A stretch of DNA of 64,000 nt from CALKJU01 sp035326425 (GCA_035326425.1 DAOLFG010000001.1:62001-126000), one strand, 5' to 3'. Shown: positions 1 to 10,847, numbered from the stretch's first letter. Numbers and translations are program-made. Notes: generated by a model not told the origin, from the sequence alone.

Positions 1-29
1 ATCGGACGACCAGGACAGGCGACCCGCAG

Positions 30-1499
30 ATGCGTGAGGATGTCCGCTTCCTGCTCGGCCACGAGCCCCGCACGCTGGCGCATGTCGACCCGACGCGGAC
101 CGTGCTCGACTATCTGCGCGGCAGCGAGCACCGCAAGGGCACCAAGGAGGGCTGCGCGGAGGGCGATTGCGGCGCCTGCACCGTCGTGCTGGGCCGCCCC
201 AGCGGCGAGGGCATGCGCTACGAGGCGGTCAATTCCTGCATCCAGTTCCTGCCGACACTGGACGGCTGCCAGCTGCTCACCGTCGAGGACCTGAAGGGCT
301 CCCATGGCGAGCTGCATCCGGTGCAGAAGGCGATGGTCGAGGCCCACGGCTCGCAATGCGGCTTCTGCACGCCCGGCTTCGTCATGTCGCTGTTCACGCT
401 CTGGAAGCGGAGAGAGCAGCCGACGGACCAGCAGATCGACGACACGCTGGCCGGCAATCTCTGCCGCTGCACCGGCTACGGCACCATCGTCAATGCCGCC
501 CGGGCCATGCACGGCACCGCGGGCGCGACCGGCCACATCGACGCCCGCGAGGCCGAGGTCGCCGCAAGGCTGCGTGCGATCGCCGACGACCAGACGCTGA
601 TGGTCGAGCACGAGGGCCGGCGCTTCTTCGCCCCGGCCACGATCGAGCGGCTGGCGGCGATCCTCGTCGACCACCCGAAGGCCGTGGTGCTGGCCGGATC
701 CACCGATGTCGGCTTGTGGGTCACCAAGCAGCACCGGGTGCTGGAGACCGTGGTCCATATCGGCCGCGTCGCCGAGCTGAAGCAGGTCGTCCATACCGAC
801 GACGCCATCGAGATCGGCGCCGGCGTCACCTGCTCGCAAGGCATGGACACGCTCGCCGCCGAATGGCCGGACCTCGGCGAGATCTACCGCCGCTTCGCCT
901 CCACCCAGATCCGCAACGCCGCCACCATCGGCGGCAACATCGCCAACGGCTCGCCGATCGGCGACAGCCCGCCGGCGCTGATCGCCGCCGGTGCCGAGCT
1001 GGTGCTGCGGCGCGGCGAGCAGCGGCGCAGCATGCCGCTGGAAGCCTTCTTCCTCGCCTATGGCAAGCAGGACCGGCTGCCGGGCGAGTTCGTCGAGAAG
1101 GTGATCGTGCCGCGGCGCAGGCACGGCCAGCGCTTCCGTGCCTACAAGATCAGCAAGCGCTTCGATCAGGACATCTCGGCGGTGATGGCGGCCTTTCGCA
1201 TCACCCTCGACGGCGGCACGGTGAGCGACGTCCGCATCGCCTATGGCGGAATGGCGGCGACGCCCAAGCGCGCGGCGGCGGCGGAGGCGGCGCTGCTGGG
1301 CGAGCCGTGGCGGCGCCACAGCGTCGAGGCGGCGATGCGGGCGCTGGCCGACGACTTCACCCCCCTCACCGACATGCGCGCCTCGGCCGCCTATCGGCTG
1401 AAGGTGGCGCAGAACCTGCTGCTCAAATGCTTCGTCGAGACCAGCGAGCCCGACGCGCGGACCCGGCTGGTCGGCGACCTGGAGCTGGCGCATGTCTGA
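30..1499 (+). CDS. xdhA: Xanthine dehydrogenase small subunit (2Fe-2S / FAD)
   Basis: Electron-transfer subunit of cytoplasmic molybdenum xanthine dehydrogenase, which oxidises hypoxanthine and xanthine to urate and passes electrons to NAD+. At 489 residues it has the normal length for the bacterial XdhA chain. Cys42, Cys47, Cys50 and Cys70 form the plant-type 2Fe-2S site. Cys110, Cys113, Cys145 and Cys147 (QCGFC...NLCRC) form the second cluster. Residues from about 195 on are the FAD-binding domain (IRNAATIGGNIANGSPIGD), followed by the CO-dehydrogenase flavoprotein C-terminal domain. The ATG at 30 begins the conserved N-terminus. The stop lies inside the start of xdhB (8-bp overlap), so the subunits are translationally coupled. 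Only 29 bases precede it, so the promoter is probably outside the window. Confidence 0.95.
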   Translation: MREDVRFLLGHEPRTLAHVDPTRTVLDYLRGSEHRKGTKEGCAEGDCGACTVVLGRPSGEGMRYEAVNSCIQFLPTLDGCQLLTVEDLKGSHGELHPVQKAMVEAHGSQCGFCTPGFVMSLFTLWKRREQPTDQQIDDTLAGNLCRCTGYGTIVNAARAMHGTAGATGHIDAREAEVAARLRAIADDQTLMVEHEGRRFFAPATIERLAAILVDHPKAVVLAGSTDVGLWVTKQHRVLETVVHIGRVAELKQVVHTDDAIEIGAGVTCSQGMDTLAAEWPDLGEIYRRFASTQIRNAATIGGNIANGSPIGDSPPALIAAGAELVLRRGEQRRSMPLEAFFLAYGKQDRLPGEFVEKVIVPRRRHGQRFRAYKISKRFDQDISAVMAAFRITLDGGTVSDVRIAYGGMAATPKRAAAAEAALLGEPWRRHSVEAAMRALADDFTPLTDMRASAAYRLKVAQNLLLKCFVETSEPDARTRLVGDLELAHV

Positions 1500-3816
1500 G
1501 CGCATCAAGGGCGGCGTCGCCGAGGCGCTGGCGCACGACAGCGCCGCCAAGCACGTCTCGGGCGAAGCGGTCTACATCGACGACATTCCCGAGCCGGCGC
1601 GCACGCTGCAGATCCATATCGGCCAGAGTGCCCGGGCGCATGCGAGGCTCGTGAAGGTCGACGTCTCGAAGGTGCGCACGGCACCCGGCGTGGCAGTGGT
1701 GCTGACCGCCGAGGACATCCCCGGCATCAACGATATCAGCGCCGTCCACGCCCATGACGAGCCGGTGCTGGCGGTCGACAAGGTGATGTTCGTGGGCCAG
1801 GCGATCTTCGCCGTGGCGGCCGAGACCATCGAGCAGGCCCGCCGGGCCGCCAAGCTCGCCGACATCCTCTACGAGGATCTCGAGCCGGTCCTCGACATCG
1901 ACACCGCCCGCGCCGCCGAGGACTTCGTCTGGCCTCCCGGCCGGATGCGCCGCGGCGACGCCAAGGCGGCGATCCAGGCCGCACCCCGCCGGCTCGAGGG
2001 CCGAATCGTGCTCGGCGGGCAGGAGCATTTCTATCTGGAGGGCCAGGTTTCGCTGGCGGTGCCGGGCGAGGATGGCGACGTCACCATCCACTGCTCGACC
2101 CAGCACCCGAGCGAGGGCCAGCTGCTGGTGTCGCACGTGCTGGGTGTGCCGAGCCATGCCGTCATCATCGAGACCCGGCGCATGGGCGGCGGCTTCGGCG
2201 GCAAGGAGACCCACGCCAACCTCTATGCCGCCCTCGCCGCCATCGTCGCCACCAAGACCGGTCGCGCCGCCAAATGCCGGCTCGACCGCGACGACGACAT
2301 GATCATGACCGGCAAGCGGCACGACTTCGTCGTCGACTACGAGGTAGGCTTCGACGAGGACGGCCGGATCCGCGGCGTCGACATGCAGTTCGCGTCGAAC
2401 TGCGGTTGGAACGCCGATCTTTCCGGCCCGGTCAACGACCGCGCCTTGTTCCATGCCGACAATTGCTACTGGTATCCCGACGTGGCGCTGGTCTGCTATC
2501 CTTGCCGGACCAACAAGGTGTCGAACACCGCCTATCGCGGCTTCGGCGGCCCGCAGGGCATGGTGCCGGCCGAGCGGATCATCGAGGAGGTGGCCTTCGC
2601 CGTCGGCAAGGATCCGCTGGAGATCAGGAAGCTCAACTTCTACGGCAAGACCGAGAACAACATCACGCCGTACCACCAGACCGTCGAGGACAACGTCATC
2701 CACGAGATCGTGGCCGATCTCGAGAGGACGGCGGACTATGCCGGCAGGCGCGCCGGGATCGCGGCGTTCAACGAGGCCAGCCCCTGGCTGAAGCGCGGCA
2801 TCGCCCTGACGCCGGTCAAGTTCGGCATCTCCTTCACCATGACCGCCTACAACCAGGCGGGTGCGCTGCTGCACATCTACCGCGACGGCTCGGTCTACCT
2901 GAACCATGGCGGCACCGAGATGGGCCAGGGCCTGTTCATGAAGGTGGCGCAGGTCGTGGCCGAGGAGCTGCAGATCGACGTGGCGCGCGTGAAGATCTCG
3001 GCCACCAACACCAGCAAGGTGCCCAACACCTCCGCAACCGCCGCCTCCTCGGGCTCGGACCTCAACGGCATGGCGGCCCAGGCCGCGGCCCGGACGCTGA
3101 AGGACCGCCTCACCGGCTTCGCCGCCGAGCGCTTCCAGGCGGAGGCCGGCGAGGTGCAGTGGCTGCCCGGCCGCATCCGCGTCCGCGGCGAGGAGGTGCC
3201 GTTCGACAAGCTGGTGCACGACGCCTATTTCGGCCGCGTCCAGCTCTCGGCCACCGGCTTCTACGCCACGCCGAAGATCCACTGGAGCCGCGACGAGGGC
3301 CGCGGCCGGCCGTTCTACTACTATGCCTACGGTGCGGCCTGCTCCGAGGTGACGATCGACACGCTGACCGGCGAGTACCGCCTCGACCGCGTCGACATCC
3401 TCCACGATGTCGGCCGCTCGCTGAACCCGGCGATCGACCTCGGCCAGATCGAGGGCGCCTTCGTCCAGGGTGCCGGCTGGCTGACCATGGAGGAGCTGTG
3501 GTGGGACGAGGCCGGCCGGCTGCGCACCCATGCGCCTTCGACCTACAAGATCCCGGCCTGCAGCGACCGGCCCAAGGTGCTGAACATCCGCCTGTTCGAC
3601 AACGCCAACGCCGAGCCCACCATCTACCGCTCCAAGGCGGTGGGCGAGCCGCCCTTCATGCTCGGCATCTCGGCGCTGCACGCCATCTCGGATGCCGTGG
3701 CCAGCGTCGCCGATCACAAGATCTGCCCGCGCATCGACCCGCCGGCGACGCCGGAGAAGGTCCTCGCCGCCGTCGAGCGGCTGCGCGCCCAGGCTGTGCC
3801 GGCCCAGGCGGCGTGA
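1492..3816 (+). CDS. xdhB: Xanthine dehydrogenase large, molybdopterin-binding subunit
   Basis: Catalytic molybdenum-cofactor subunit, 774 residues, the usual XdhB length. It starts with the a/b hammerhead domain (KHVSGEAVYIDDIPEPA), then the aldehyde oxidase/xanthine dehydrogenase molybdopterin domain. Hallmarks are GGGFGGKE near residue 230, YRGFGGPQG, the glycine-rich GGTEMGQG loop and a C-terminal AVGEPP segment holding the catalytic base glutamate. Its ATG overlaps the end of xdhA by 8 bp, and its TGA overlaps the xdhC ATG in ATGA-like fashion. The enzyme acts in the cytoplasm as an (XdhA-XdhB)2 complex. The neighbouring purine importer and guanine deaminase favour purine rather than aldehyde or nicotinate substrates. 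Confidence 0.95.
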   Translation: MSERIKGGVAEALAHDSAAKHVSGEAVYIDDIPEPARTLQIHIGQSARAHARLVKVDVSKVRTAPGVAVVLTAEDIPGINDISAVHAHDEPVLAVDKVMFVGQAIFAVAAETIEQARRAAKLADILYEDLEPVLDIDTARAAEDFVWPPGRMRRGDAKAAIQAAPRRLEGRIVLGGQEHFYLEGQVSLAVPGEDGDVTIHCSTQHPSEGQLLVSHVLGVPSHAVIIETRRMGGGFGGKETHANLYAALAAIVATKTGRAAKCRLDRDDDMIMTGKRHDFVVDYEVGFDEDGRIRGVDMQFASNCGWNADLSGPVNDRALFHADNCYWYPDVALVCYPCRTNKVSNTAYRGFGGPQGMVPAERIIEEVAFAVGKDPLEIRKLNFYGKTENNITPYHQTVEDNVIHEIVADLERTADYAGRRAGIAAFNEASPWLKRGIALTPVKFGISFTMTAYNQAGALLHIYRDGSVYLNHGGTEMGQGLFMKVAQVVAEELQIDVARVKISATNTSKVPNTSATAASSGSDLNGMAAQAAARTLKDRLTGFAAERFQAEAGEVQWLPGRIRVRGEEVPFDKLVHDAYFGRVQLSATGFYATPKIHWSRDEGRGRPFYYYAYGAACSEVTIDTLTGEYRLDRVDILHDVGRSLNPAIDLGQIEGAFVQGAGWLTMEELWWDEAGRLRTHAPSTYKIPACSDRPKVLNIRLFDNANAEPTIYRSKAVGEPPFMLGISALHAISDAVASVADHKICPRIDPPATPEKVLAAVERLRAQAVPAQAA

Positions 3817-4661
3817 TGACGCGGCTCTCCGACATGCTGCGCTCGCTGCTCGGCTGGGGCGACCCGGTGGTCGAGGTCGAGGTCGTGACGGCGCGCGGCT
3901 CGACCCCGCGCGAGGCCGGAGCACGGATGCTGGTGACGGGCTCGGCCACCTTCGGCACGGTCGGCGGCGGCCGGCTGGAATGGGAGGCCATCGCCAGGGC
4001 CCGGGCGTTGCTGCAGAGCGGCGAAGCCGGCGCCCGGCTGGAGATCCCGCTGGGGCCCGCGGTCGGGCAGTGCTGCGGCGGCCATGTCGTGCTGGCGCTG
4101 CGCCGGGCCGACGACGCCGTCCTGGCCGACCTGACGGCGGCGGAAGCGGCGGCCGACGCCATGAAGCCTGTGGTGCTGCTGTTCGGCGCCGGGCATGTCG
4201 GCCAAGCCCTGGCCGCGGCCCTGTCGCCGCTGCCGCTGCGCGTCCATTGGATCGACAGCCGCGAAGGTGTGCTCGACGGCGAGATTCCGCCCGGTATCGA
4301 GCCTGTGCGGGCCGGCCGGCCGCTCGACGAGGTGGCGGCGGCGCCGGCGGGTGCCGCCTATCTCGTCCTCACCCACAGCCACGCGCTGGACTTCGAGATC
4401 TGTGCGGCCGTGCTGGAGCGGGGCGACTTCGCCTATCTGGGCCTCATCGGCTCGGCCACCAAGCGCGCCAAGTTCGAGCGCGGCTTCCGCGAGCTGGGCA
4501 TCTCCAGGGAGCGGATCGGCCGGCTGGTCTGCCCGATCGGCGGCGGCAAGGTGCGCGACAAGCGGCCGCCGGTGATCGCCGCCCTGGTGGCGGCGGAGCT
4601 GATCCATTGCCTGGCCGAGGAGCTGGCCGGGGTACCGCAGGTCGAATGGGCCGTGGGCTGA
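3816..4661 (+). CDS. xdhC: XdhC, molybdenum-cofactor insertion chaperone for xanthine dehydrogenase
   Basis: 281-residue XdhC/CoxI-type protein. In characterised systems XdhC binds Moco, protects its sulfurated form and hands it to XdhB. The N-terminal domain has the expected VVTARGSTPREAGARM and TVGGGRLE motifs and a QCCGGHV cysteine pair. The C-terminal half is a Rossmann fold (LLFGAGHVGQAL), and the IGSATKRAKFERG and CPIGGGKVRDKRPP segments are typical of the family. ATG 3816 shares bases with the xdhB stop, so it is translated as the third cistron. A much longer open frame extends upstream through xdhB, but its sequence there is low-complexity and unlike the family, so the coupled ATG is chosen. 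Confidence 0.93.
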   Translation: MTRLSDMLRSLLGWGDPVVEVEVVTARGSTPREAGARMLVTGSATFGTVGGGRLEWEAIARARALLQSGEAGARLEIPLGPAVGQCCGGHVVLALRRADDAVLADLTAAEAAADAMKPVVLLFGAGHVGQALAAALSPLPLRVHWIDSREGVLDGEIPPGIEPVRAGRPLDEVAAAPAGAAYLVLTHSHALDFEICAAVLERGDFAYLGLIGSATKRAKFERGFRELGISRERIGRLVCPIGGGKVRDKRPPVIAALVAAELIHCLAEELAGVPQVEWAVG

Positions 4662-4683
4662 ACAGCGGGATGACGGGGGGCTC

Positions 4684-6237
4684 ATGACCAGCAAGACATC
4701 GCCGCCGCCACGGCTCGAGTTGCGCGCCATCACCAAGCAGTTTCCCGGTGTGCTCGCCAACGACCGGGTGGACCTGAAGGTGATGCCGGGCGAGATCCAC
4801 GCCCTGCTCGGCGAGAACGGTGCGGGCAAGTCGACGCTGGTCAAGCAGATCTACGGCGTGCTGCATCCCGACAGCGGCGAAATGCTGTGGGACGGCCGGG
4901 TGGTGCACATCGCCGACCCGCATGCCGCCAGGGCGCTCGGCATCGGCATGGTGTTCCAGCACTTCTCGCTGTTCGAGGCGATGAGCGTGCTGGAGAACGT
5001 GGCGCTGGGCGTGGACGGCGTCACCGACATGGGCTCGCTGGCCAAGCGTGTGCGCGAGGTCTCCGAGCAGTACGGCCTGCCGCTCGATCCGGGCCGCGAC
5101 GTCTATTCGCTGTCGGTCGGCGAGCGCCAGCGCATCGAGATCGTCCGCGCCCTGCTGCAGGATCCCAAGCTGCTGATCATGGACGAGCCGACCTCGGTGC
5201 TGACCCCGCAGGAGGTCGAGCGGCTGTTCGAGACCCTGCGGCTGCTGGCGGCCGAGGGCCGCTCGATCCTCTACATCAGCCACAAGCTCGACGAGATCCG
5301 GGTGCTCTGCCACGGCGCCACCATCCTGCGCGGCGGCAAGCAGGTGGCGGCCTGCGATCCGAAGCAGGAGACGGCGCGCAGCATGGCGGCCCTGATGGTC
5401 GGCACGCAGATCAAGCCGCCGGCCAAGGCGAAAGGCTCGACCGTCACCGCCGTGCGGCTCCAGGTCCGAGGCCTCGACGTCCGCTCGCCCCGCGCCCACG
5501 GCATCGACCTCGAGGACATCGCCCTCGAGGTCAGGGGCGGCGAGGTGCTGGGCATCGCCGGTGTCGCCGGCAACGGCCAGGCCGAGCTCCTGGCGGCGCT
5601 TTCGGGCGAGATCCTGGCCGAGCGCGCCGACGCCATCATGCTCGAGGGCAAGCCGGTGGGGCAGCTGGGTGCCGCCGCCCGCCGCGACATGGGCCTGGCC
5701 TTCGTGCCGGAGGAGCGCAACGGCCACGGTGCCGTGCCGGACATGAGCCTGGCCGACAACGCCTTCCTGTCGGGCTACCGCCGCAAGAAGCTGCTGTCGG
5801 GCGGGCTGATCCGCGGCGATGCCGTCAACCGCTACGCCCGGGACATCGTCCAGCGCTTCGACGTCAGGACGCCCGGCATCGCCAATGCCGCCAAGAGCCT
5901 GTCCGGCGGCAACCTGCAGAAGTTCATCGTCGGCCGCGAGGTGCTGCAGGAGCCGCACGTCATCATCGTCGCCCAGCCGACCTGGGGCGTGGATGCCGGT
6001 GCTGCGGCGCTGATCCACCAGGCCCTGCTGGATCTCGCGGCGCGCGGCACGGCCGTGCTGGTTGTCAGCCAGGATCTCGACGAGCTGCTGGTCATCACCG
6101 ATCGCCTGGCCGTCATCAATGCCGGCAGGCTGTCGCGCATCCTGCGCACCGCCGACGCCACCATCGAGCAGATCGGCCTCCTGATGGGCGGCGCCCACGA
6201 CATGCACGAGCCACACCTGGAGGCGCGCGTTGCTTAG
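4684..6237 (+). CDS. Nucleoside/nucleobase ABC importer, duplicated ATP-binding protein
   Basis: 517-residue ATPase with two ABC domains, as in the BMP/YufO (NupA, BmpA-linked) and sugar CUT2 families. Domain 1 has Walker A GENGAGKST, an LSVGERQRIEI signature and Walker B LLIMDEPTSVLTP. Domain 2 has SGGNLQKFIVG and a degenerate Walker B (IIVAQPTWGVDAG), normal for the second half in this family. It starts 22 bp after xdhC behind a G-rich ribosome-binding site (GGGGGG) and overlaps the next permease by 8 bp. With BMP-type binding protein, two permeases, xdhABC and guanine deaminase around it, uptake of purine nucleosides or bases is the likely role. The exact substrate is inference. Confidence 0.9.
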   Translation: MTSKTSPPPRLELRAITKQFPGVLANDRVDLKVMPGEIHALLGENGAGKSTLVKQIYGVLHPDSGEMLWDGRVVHIADPHAARALGIGMVFQHFSLFEAMSVLENVALGVDGVTDMGSLAKRVREVSEQYGLPLDPGRDVYSLSVGERQRIEIVRALLQDPKLLIMDEPTSVLTPQEVERLFETLRLLAAEGRSILYISHKLDEIRVLCHGATILRGGKQVAACDPKQETARSMAALMVGTQIKPPAKAKGSTVTAVRLQVRGLDVRSPRAHGIDLEDIALEVRGGEVLGIAGVAGNGQAELLAALSGEILAERADAIMLEGKPVGQLGAAARRDMGLAFVPEERNGHGAVPDMSLADNAFLSGYRRKKLLSGGLIRGDAVNRYARDIVQRFDVRTPGIANAAKSLSGGNLQKFIVGREVLQEPHVIIVAQPTWGVDAGAAALIHQALLDLAARGTAVLVVSQDLDELLVITDRLAVINAGRLSRILRTADATIEQIGLLMGGAHDMHEPHLEARVA

Positions 6238-7318
6238 GATCGAGCCTCGGCGGGAAGTCCCGCGCGCGCTGAAGTGGACCACGCCGCTGCTGGCGGTCGT
6301 GCTCACCGTCGTGACCGGCTTCTTCCTGTTCCTGATCCTGGGAGTCGACCCGTTCCTGGCGCTGTGGGCGATGTTCGTCTCGCCGCTCACCAGCCTCTAC
6401 GGCATCGCCGAGCTGTGCCTCAAGGCGACGCCCCTGATCCTGTGCGCCATCGGCCTCGCTATCGGCTTTCGCGCCGGCGTGTGGAACATCGGTGCCGAAG
6501 GCCAGCTGACGCTGGGTGCCATCGCCGGCGGCGGCGTGGCGCTGTTCTGGGGCCAGGCCCTGGGGCCGCTCACGCTGCCGGTGATGTGCGTGTTCGGCAT
6601 TCTGGGCGGCATGGCCTGGGCCGCCATCCCGGCCTTCCTCAAGACCCGCTGGGACGTCAACGAGATCCTGACCAGCCTGATGTTGACCTACGTCGCCACG
6701 CTCCTGCTCAGCACGCTGGTCTACGGCGCCTGGAAGGATCCCGACGGCTTCAACTTCCCGCAGACCAAGTTCTTCTTCGACATCACCGAATGGAGCGCCA
6801 TCCCGATCATCCTGCCCGAGACCCGGCTGCACCTGGGCTTTCCCGTCACCCTGATGATCGTGGCCGCCGCCTGGGTGCTGGTCGGCCGCTCGCTGCTGGG
6901 CTTCCAGGTCCGCGTCATCGGCCTCGCCCCCGCCGCCGCGGGCTTCGCCGGCTTCTCGAGGAAACGGATCGTCTGGCTCACCATGCTGCTGTCGGGCGGC
7001 CTCGCCGGCCTCGCCGGGCTGTTCGAGGTGGCGGGGCCGATCGGCCAGCTGGTGCCGCGCGTCTCGCCCGGCTACGGCTTCACCGCCATCATCGTCGCCT
7101 TCCTGGGCCGACTGAACCCGCTGGGCATCGTCGCCGCCGGCTTCCTGATGGCCCTGAGCTTCATCGGCGGCGAGAACGCGCAGGTGGAAGCCCAGTTGCC
7201 GCAGGCCACCACCGGTGTGTTCCAGGGCCTGCTGCTGTTCTGGGTGCTGGCCTGCGATTTCCTCCTCAGATACCGCGTGCGCCTCGTGCGCACCGCCACC
7301 GGTGGAGCCGCGGCATGA
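6230..7318 (+). CDS. Nucleoside/nucleobase ABC importer permease 1 (YufP/NupB-like)
   Basis: 362-residue inner-membrane permease of the branched-chain/BPD_transp_2 superfamily. It starts at TTG 6230, which overlaps the ATPase gene by 8 bp. The basic N-terminus (LRIEPRREVPRALKW) is followed by about eight to ten hydrophobic helices. The family-typical AIGLAIGFRAGVWNIGAEGQ segment lies near residue 75, and a long loop precedes the C-terminal helices. It pairs with the next permease as the heterodimeric channel of the importer. No other start codon gives the expected N-terminus. Confidence 0.88.
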   Translation: MLRIEPRREVPRALKWTTPLLAVVLTVVTGFFLFLILGVDPFLALWAMFVSPLTSLYGIAELCLKATPLILCAIGLAIGFRAGVWNIGAEGQLTLGAIAGGGVALFWGQALGPLTLPVMCVFGILGGMAWAAIPAFLKTRWDVNEILTSLMLTYVATLLLSTLVYGAWKDPDGFNFPQTKFFFDITEWSAIPIILPETRLHLGFPVTLMIVAAAWVLVGRSLLGFQVRVIGLAPAAAGFAGFSRKRIVWLTMLLSGGLAGLAGLFEVAGPIGQLVPRVSPGYGFTAIIVAFLGRLNPLGIVAAGFLMALSFIGGENAQVEAQLPQATTGVFQGLLLFWVLACDFLLRYRVRLVRTATGGAAA

Positions 7319-8244
7319 CCTCCGCCATCCTCGTCGCCTCGCTGCTCACCATCATCGGTGCCGCCACGCCGCTCCTGCTGGCGGCACTCGGCGAGCTGGT
7401 CGCCGAGCGCGCCGGCGTGCTGAACCTCGGCGTCGAGGGCATGATGCTGGCAGGTGCGGTCATGGGCTTCGCCGTCATGGCCATCACCGGCAGCGGCACG
7501 CTCGGCATCGTCGTGGCGGCCATCGCGGGCGCCTCGATGGCGCTGCTGTTCGGCGTGCTGACGCTGTCGCTGCTCGCCAACCAGGTGGCGACGGGCCTGG
7601 CGCTCACCATCTTCGGCATCGGCCTGTCGGCGCTGATCGGCGCCGGCTTCGTCGGCTCGCCGGTCGACCCGCTGCCCAAGCTCGACATCCCCGGCCTGTC
7701 GACCATCCCGGTGATCGGCCCGATCCTGTTCGCCCAGGACTTCCTGGTCTACTTTTCCTGGCTCATGACCGCGGCCGTCGCCTGGTTCCTCACCCGCACC
7801 CGCAGCGGCATGATCCTGCGCGCCGTCGGCGAGAGCCACGACGCCGCCCACGCCATCGGCTATCCGGTGATCCGCATCCGCTACATGGCCGTGGCCTTCG
7901 GCGGTGCCATGGCCGGCCTCGGCGGCGCCTACCTGTCGCTGGCCTACACGCCGCAATGGGTCGAGAACATGAGCGCCGGGCGCGGCTGGATCGCCCTGGC
8001 GCTGGTGGTGTTCGCCGCCTGGCGGCCGTGGCGGGCCTTCATCGGCGCCTACCTGTTCGGCGGCGTGACCATCATCCAGCTCAGCGCCCAGACCTCGGGT
8101 ATCGTCGACGTGCCGGCGCAGGTGATGTCGATGCTGCCCTACCTTGCCACGATCCTGGTGCTGGTGATCATCTCGGCCGGACCCTGGCGCGGCCGCCTCA
8201 ACGCGCCCGCCTGCCTCGGCCAGCCCTTCCGGGCCACGGCATAG
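7315..8244 (+). CDS. Nucleoside/nucleobase ABC importer permease 2 (YufQ/NupC-like)
   Basis: 309-residue integral membrane protein whose ATG overlaps the stop of permease 1 (ATGA). The segment LGELVAERAGVLNLGVEGMMLAGA near residues 25-50 is diagnostic for the second permease of BMP-type nucleoside transporters. Hydrophobic helices fill most of the protein, and the conserved cytoplasmic loop AVGESHDAAHAIGYPVIRIRY contacts the ATPase. Together with the ATPase and the downstream binding protein it completes a canonical four-gene importer. It probably feeds xanthine dehydrogenase and guanine deaminase. Confidence 0.88.
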   Translation: MTSAILVASLLTIIGAATPLLLAALGELVAERAGVLNLGVEGMMLAGAVMGFAVMAITGSGTLGIVVAAIAGASMALLFGVLTLSLLANQVATGLALTIFGIGLSALIGAGFVGSPVDPLPKLDIPGLSTIPVIGPILFAQDFLVYFSWLMTAAVAWFLTRTRSGMILRAVGESHDAAHAIGYPVIRIRYMAVAFGGAMAGLGGAYLSLAYTPQWVENMSAGRGWIALALVVFAAWRPWRAFIGAYLFGGVTIIQLSAQTSGIVDVPAQVMSMLPYLATILVLVIISAGPWRGRLNAPACLGQPFRATA

Positions 8245-8311
8245 CCACGGCACCGGATCAGATAACGACGTGCCCCTCGACGAACCGAACGAAGCGAAAG
8301 GACGGATTGGT

Positions 8312-9403
<1,092 letters not shown>

Positions 9404-9423
9404 GCTAGCCGCACCATCGGAAG

Positions 9424-9451
9424 CGGGCCCGCCGGCCTTCCGGCGGGCCCG
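9424..9451 (+). terminator. GC-rich hairpin after the binding-protein gene
   Basis: A perfect 12-bp inverted repeat (9424-9435 pairs with 9440-9451) with a four-base CCTT loop, 20 bases after the binding-protein stop and just before the guanine deaminase start. There is no T-run. It may reduce read-through, protect the abundant binding-protein mRNA or be a weak terminator. Confidence 0.5.
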
Positions 9452-9473
9452 AATGGCCTTCGGGGAAGCGATG

Positions 9474-10790
9474 ATGGGTGTTGCATCGCCATCGGCGATC
9501 CGCGGCCGGCTGGTCTGGTTCGAGGGCGACCCGGCCGAGAACGGCTCGGCCGCCATCCGCGACGTCGAGGACGGGCTCGTCGTGGTCGAGGACGGCAGGA
9601 TCGCCGCCGTCGGCGCCCATGCCGACCTCGCCCGCACCCTGCCGGAAGGTGCCGAGGTCGCCGACCATCGCGGCTGCCTCGTCATGCCGGGCTTCATCGA
9701 CACCCACATCCATTTTCCGCAGACGCAGGTCATCGCCTCCTACGGCGCCCAGCTCCTCGAATGGCTGCAGAAATACACCTTCGTCGAGGAGCAGAAATAC
9801 GGCGATCCGGTCCACGCCGCCGCCGGTGCGGCGTTCTTCCTCGACGAGCTGCTGCGCAACGGCACCACGACGGCCGTCGTCTACTGCTCGGTCCATCCGC
9901 AATCGGCCGAGGCGTTCTTCACCGCCGCCAGGGCCCGCCGGCTCAGGATGATCGCCGGCAAGGTGATGATGGACCGCAACGCCCCGCCGGCGCTGACCGA
10001 CACGCCCGAGCGCGGCTACCGCGAGAGCAAGGCGCTGCTGGAGCGCTGGCACGGCGTCGACCGGCTGGGCTACGCCATCACGCCGCGCTTCGCGCTGACC
10101 TCGACCGACGCCCAGCTCGAGGCCGCCGGCACGCTGGCGCGCGAGCACCCCGAATGCTGGATGCAGTCGCACCTGTCGGAGAACCGCAACGAGATCGCAA
10201 CGGCGCTGAGCCTCTATCCGACCGCCAGGGATTATACCGACATCTACGACCGCTTCGGCCTGTTGGGGCCCAAGTCGATCTACGGCCACTGCATCCACCT
10301 GAGCGAGCGCGAGATGGCGCGGCTGTCGGAGAGCCGCTCGGTGGCGGGCTTCTGCCCGACCTCGAACCTGTTCATCGGCAGCGGCCTGTTCGACATGGCG
10401 GCAATGCGCGACCCGCGCAGGCCGGTGCGTGTCAGCCTCGCCACCGATGTCGGCGGCGGCACCAGCTACTCGATGCTGCAGACAGCGGCGGAGGCCTACA
10501 AGGTGCTGCAGCTCAAGGGCCAGAATCTGCCCTCGCCGCAGGCCTTCTACCTCAAGACCCTGGGCAATGCCCGCGCGCTCGGCCTCGAGCACGCCATCGG
10601 CCGCCTCAGCACCGGCCTGGAGGCCGACCTCGTCGTGCTCGACCCCGCCGCCACCCCGGCCATGGCCCACCGCATGGCCACGATCGACGGCGACCTCGCC
10701 GAGACGCTGTTCGTGCTGATGACGATGGGCGACGACCGGGCGGTGCGGGCGAGCTACGTGCTGGGAGCGCGCGCCTCGCCTCGGATCTGA
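9474..10790 (+). CDS. guaD: Guanine deaminase
   Basis: Cytoplasmic amidohydrolase converting guanine to xanthine, which the upstream xanthine dehydrogenase oxidises. About 438 residues, normal for GuaD. The zinc site is visible: H78-x-H80 in GFIDTHIHFPQTQ, a histidine in MQSHLSENRNEI, another in YGHCIHLSE, and the aspartate of ATDVGGGTSYSM. PRFALTSTDAQLEAAG is typical of guanine deaminases. The start is ATG 9474 or 9471; both follow GGGGAA, and 9474 has the better spacing. The frame stays open upstream into the binding-protein gene, but that part is not homologous. It is the last gene of the purine block and converges on an RTX gene. Confidence 0.93.
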   Translation: MGVASPSAIRGRLVWFEGDPAENGSAAIRDVEDGLVVVEDGRIAAVGAHADLARTLPEGAEVADHRGCLVMPGFIDTHIHFPQTQVIASYGAQLLEWLQKYTFVEEQKYGDPVHAAAGAAFFLDELLRNGTTTAVVYCSVHPQSAEAFFTAARARRLRMIAGKVMMDRNAPPALTDTPERGYRESKALLERWHGVDRLGYAITPRFALTSTDAQLEAAGTLAREHPECWMQSHLSENRNEIATALSLYPTARDYTDIYDRFGLLGPKSIYGHCIHLSEREMARLSESRSVAGFCPTSNLFIGSGLFDMAAMRDPRRPVRVSLATDVGGGTSYSMLQTAAEAYKVLQLKGQNLPSPQAFYLKTLGNARALGLEHAIGRLSTGLEADLVVLDPAATPAMAHRMATIDGDLAETLFVLMTMGDDRAVRASYVLGARASPRI

Positions 10791-10847
10791 ACGATCAGGC
10801 TGCGGCCGATCTGGACACCCGCGCACCTCAGTGCCCGCACCGCTCGA

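Noticed and set aside
1423..3924. 833-codon open frame on the minus strand opposite xdhB
   Set aside because: Shadow of a GC-rich gene: Arg/Gly/Ala/His-rich low-complexity translation, no family motif, while the plus strand encodes a perfect XdhB.
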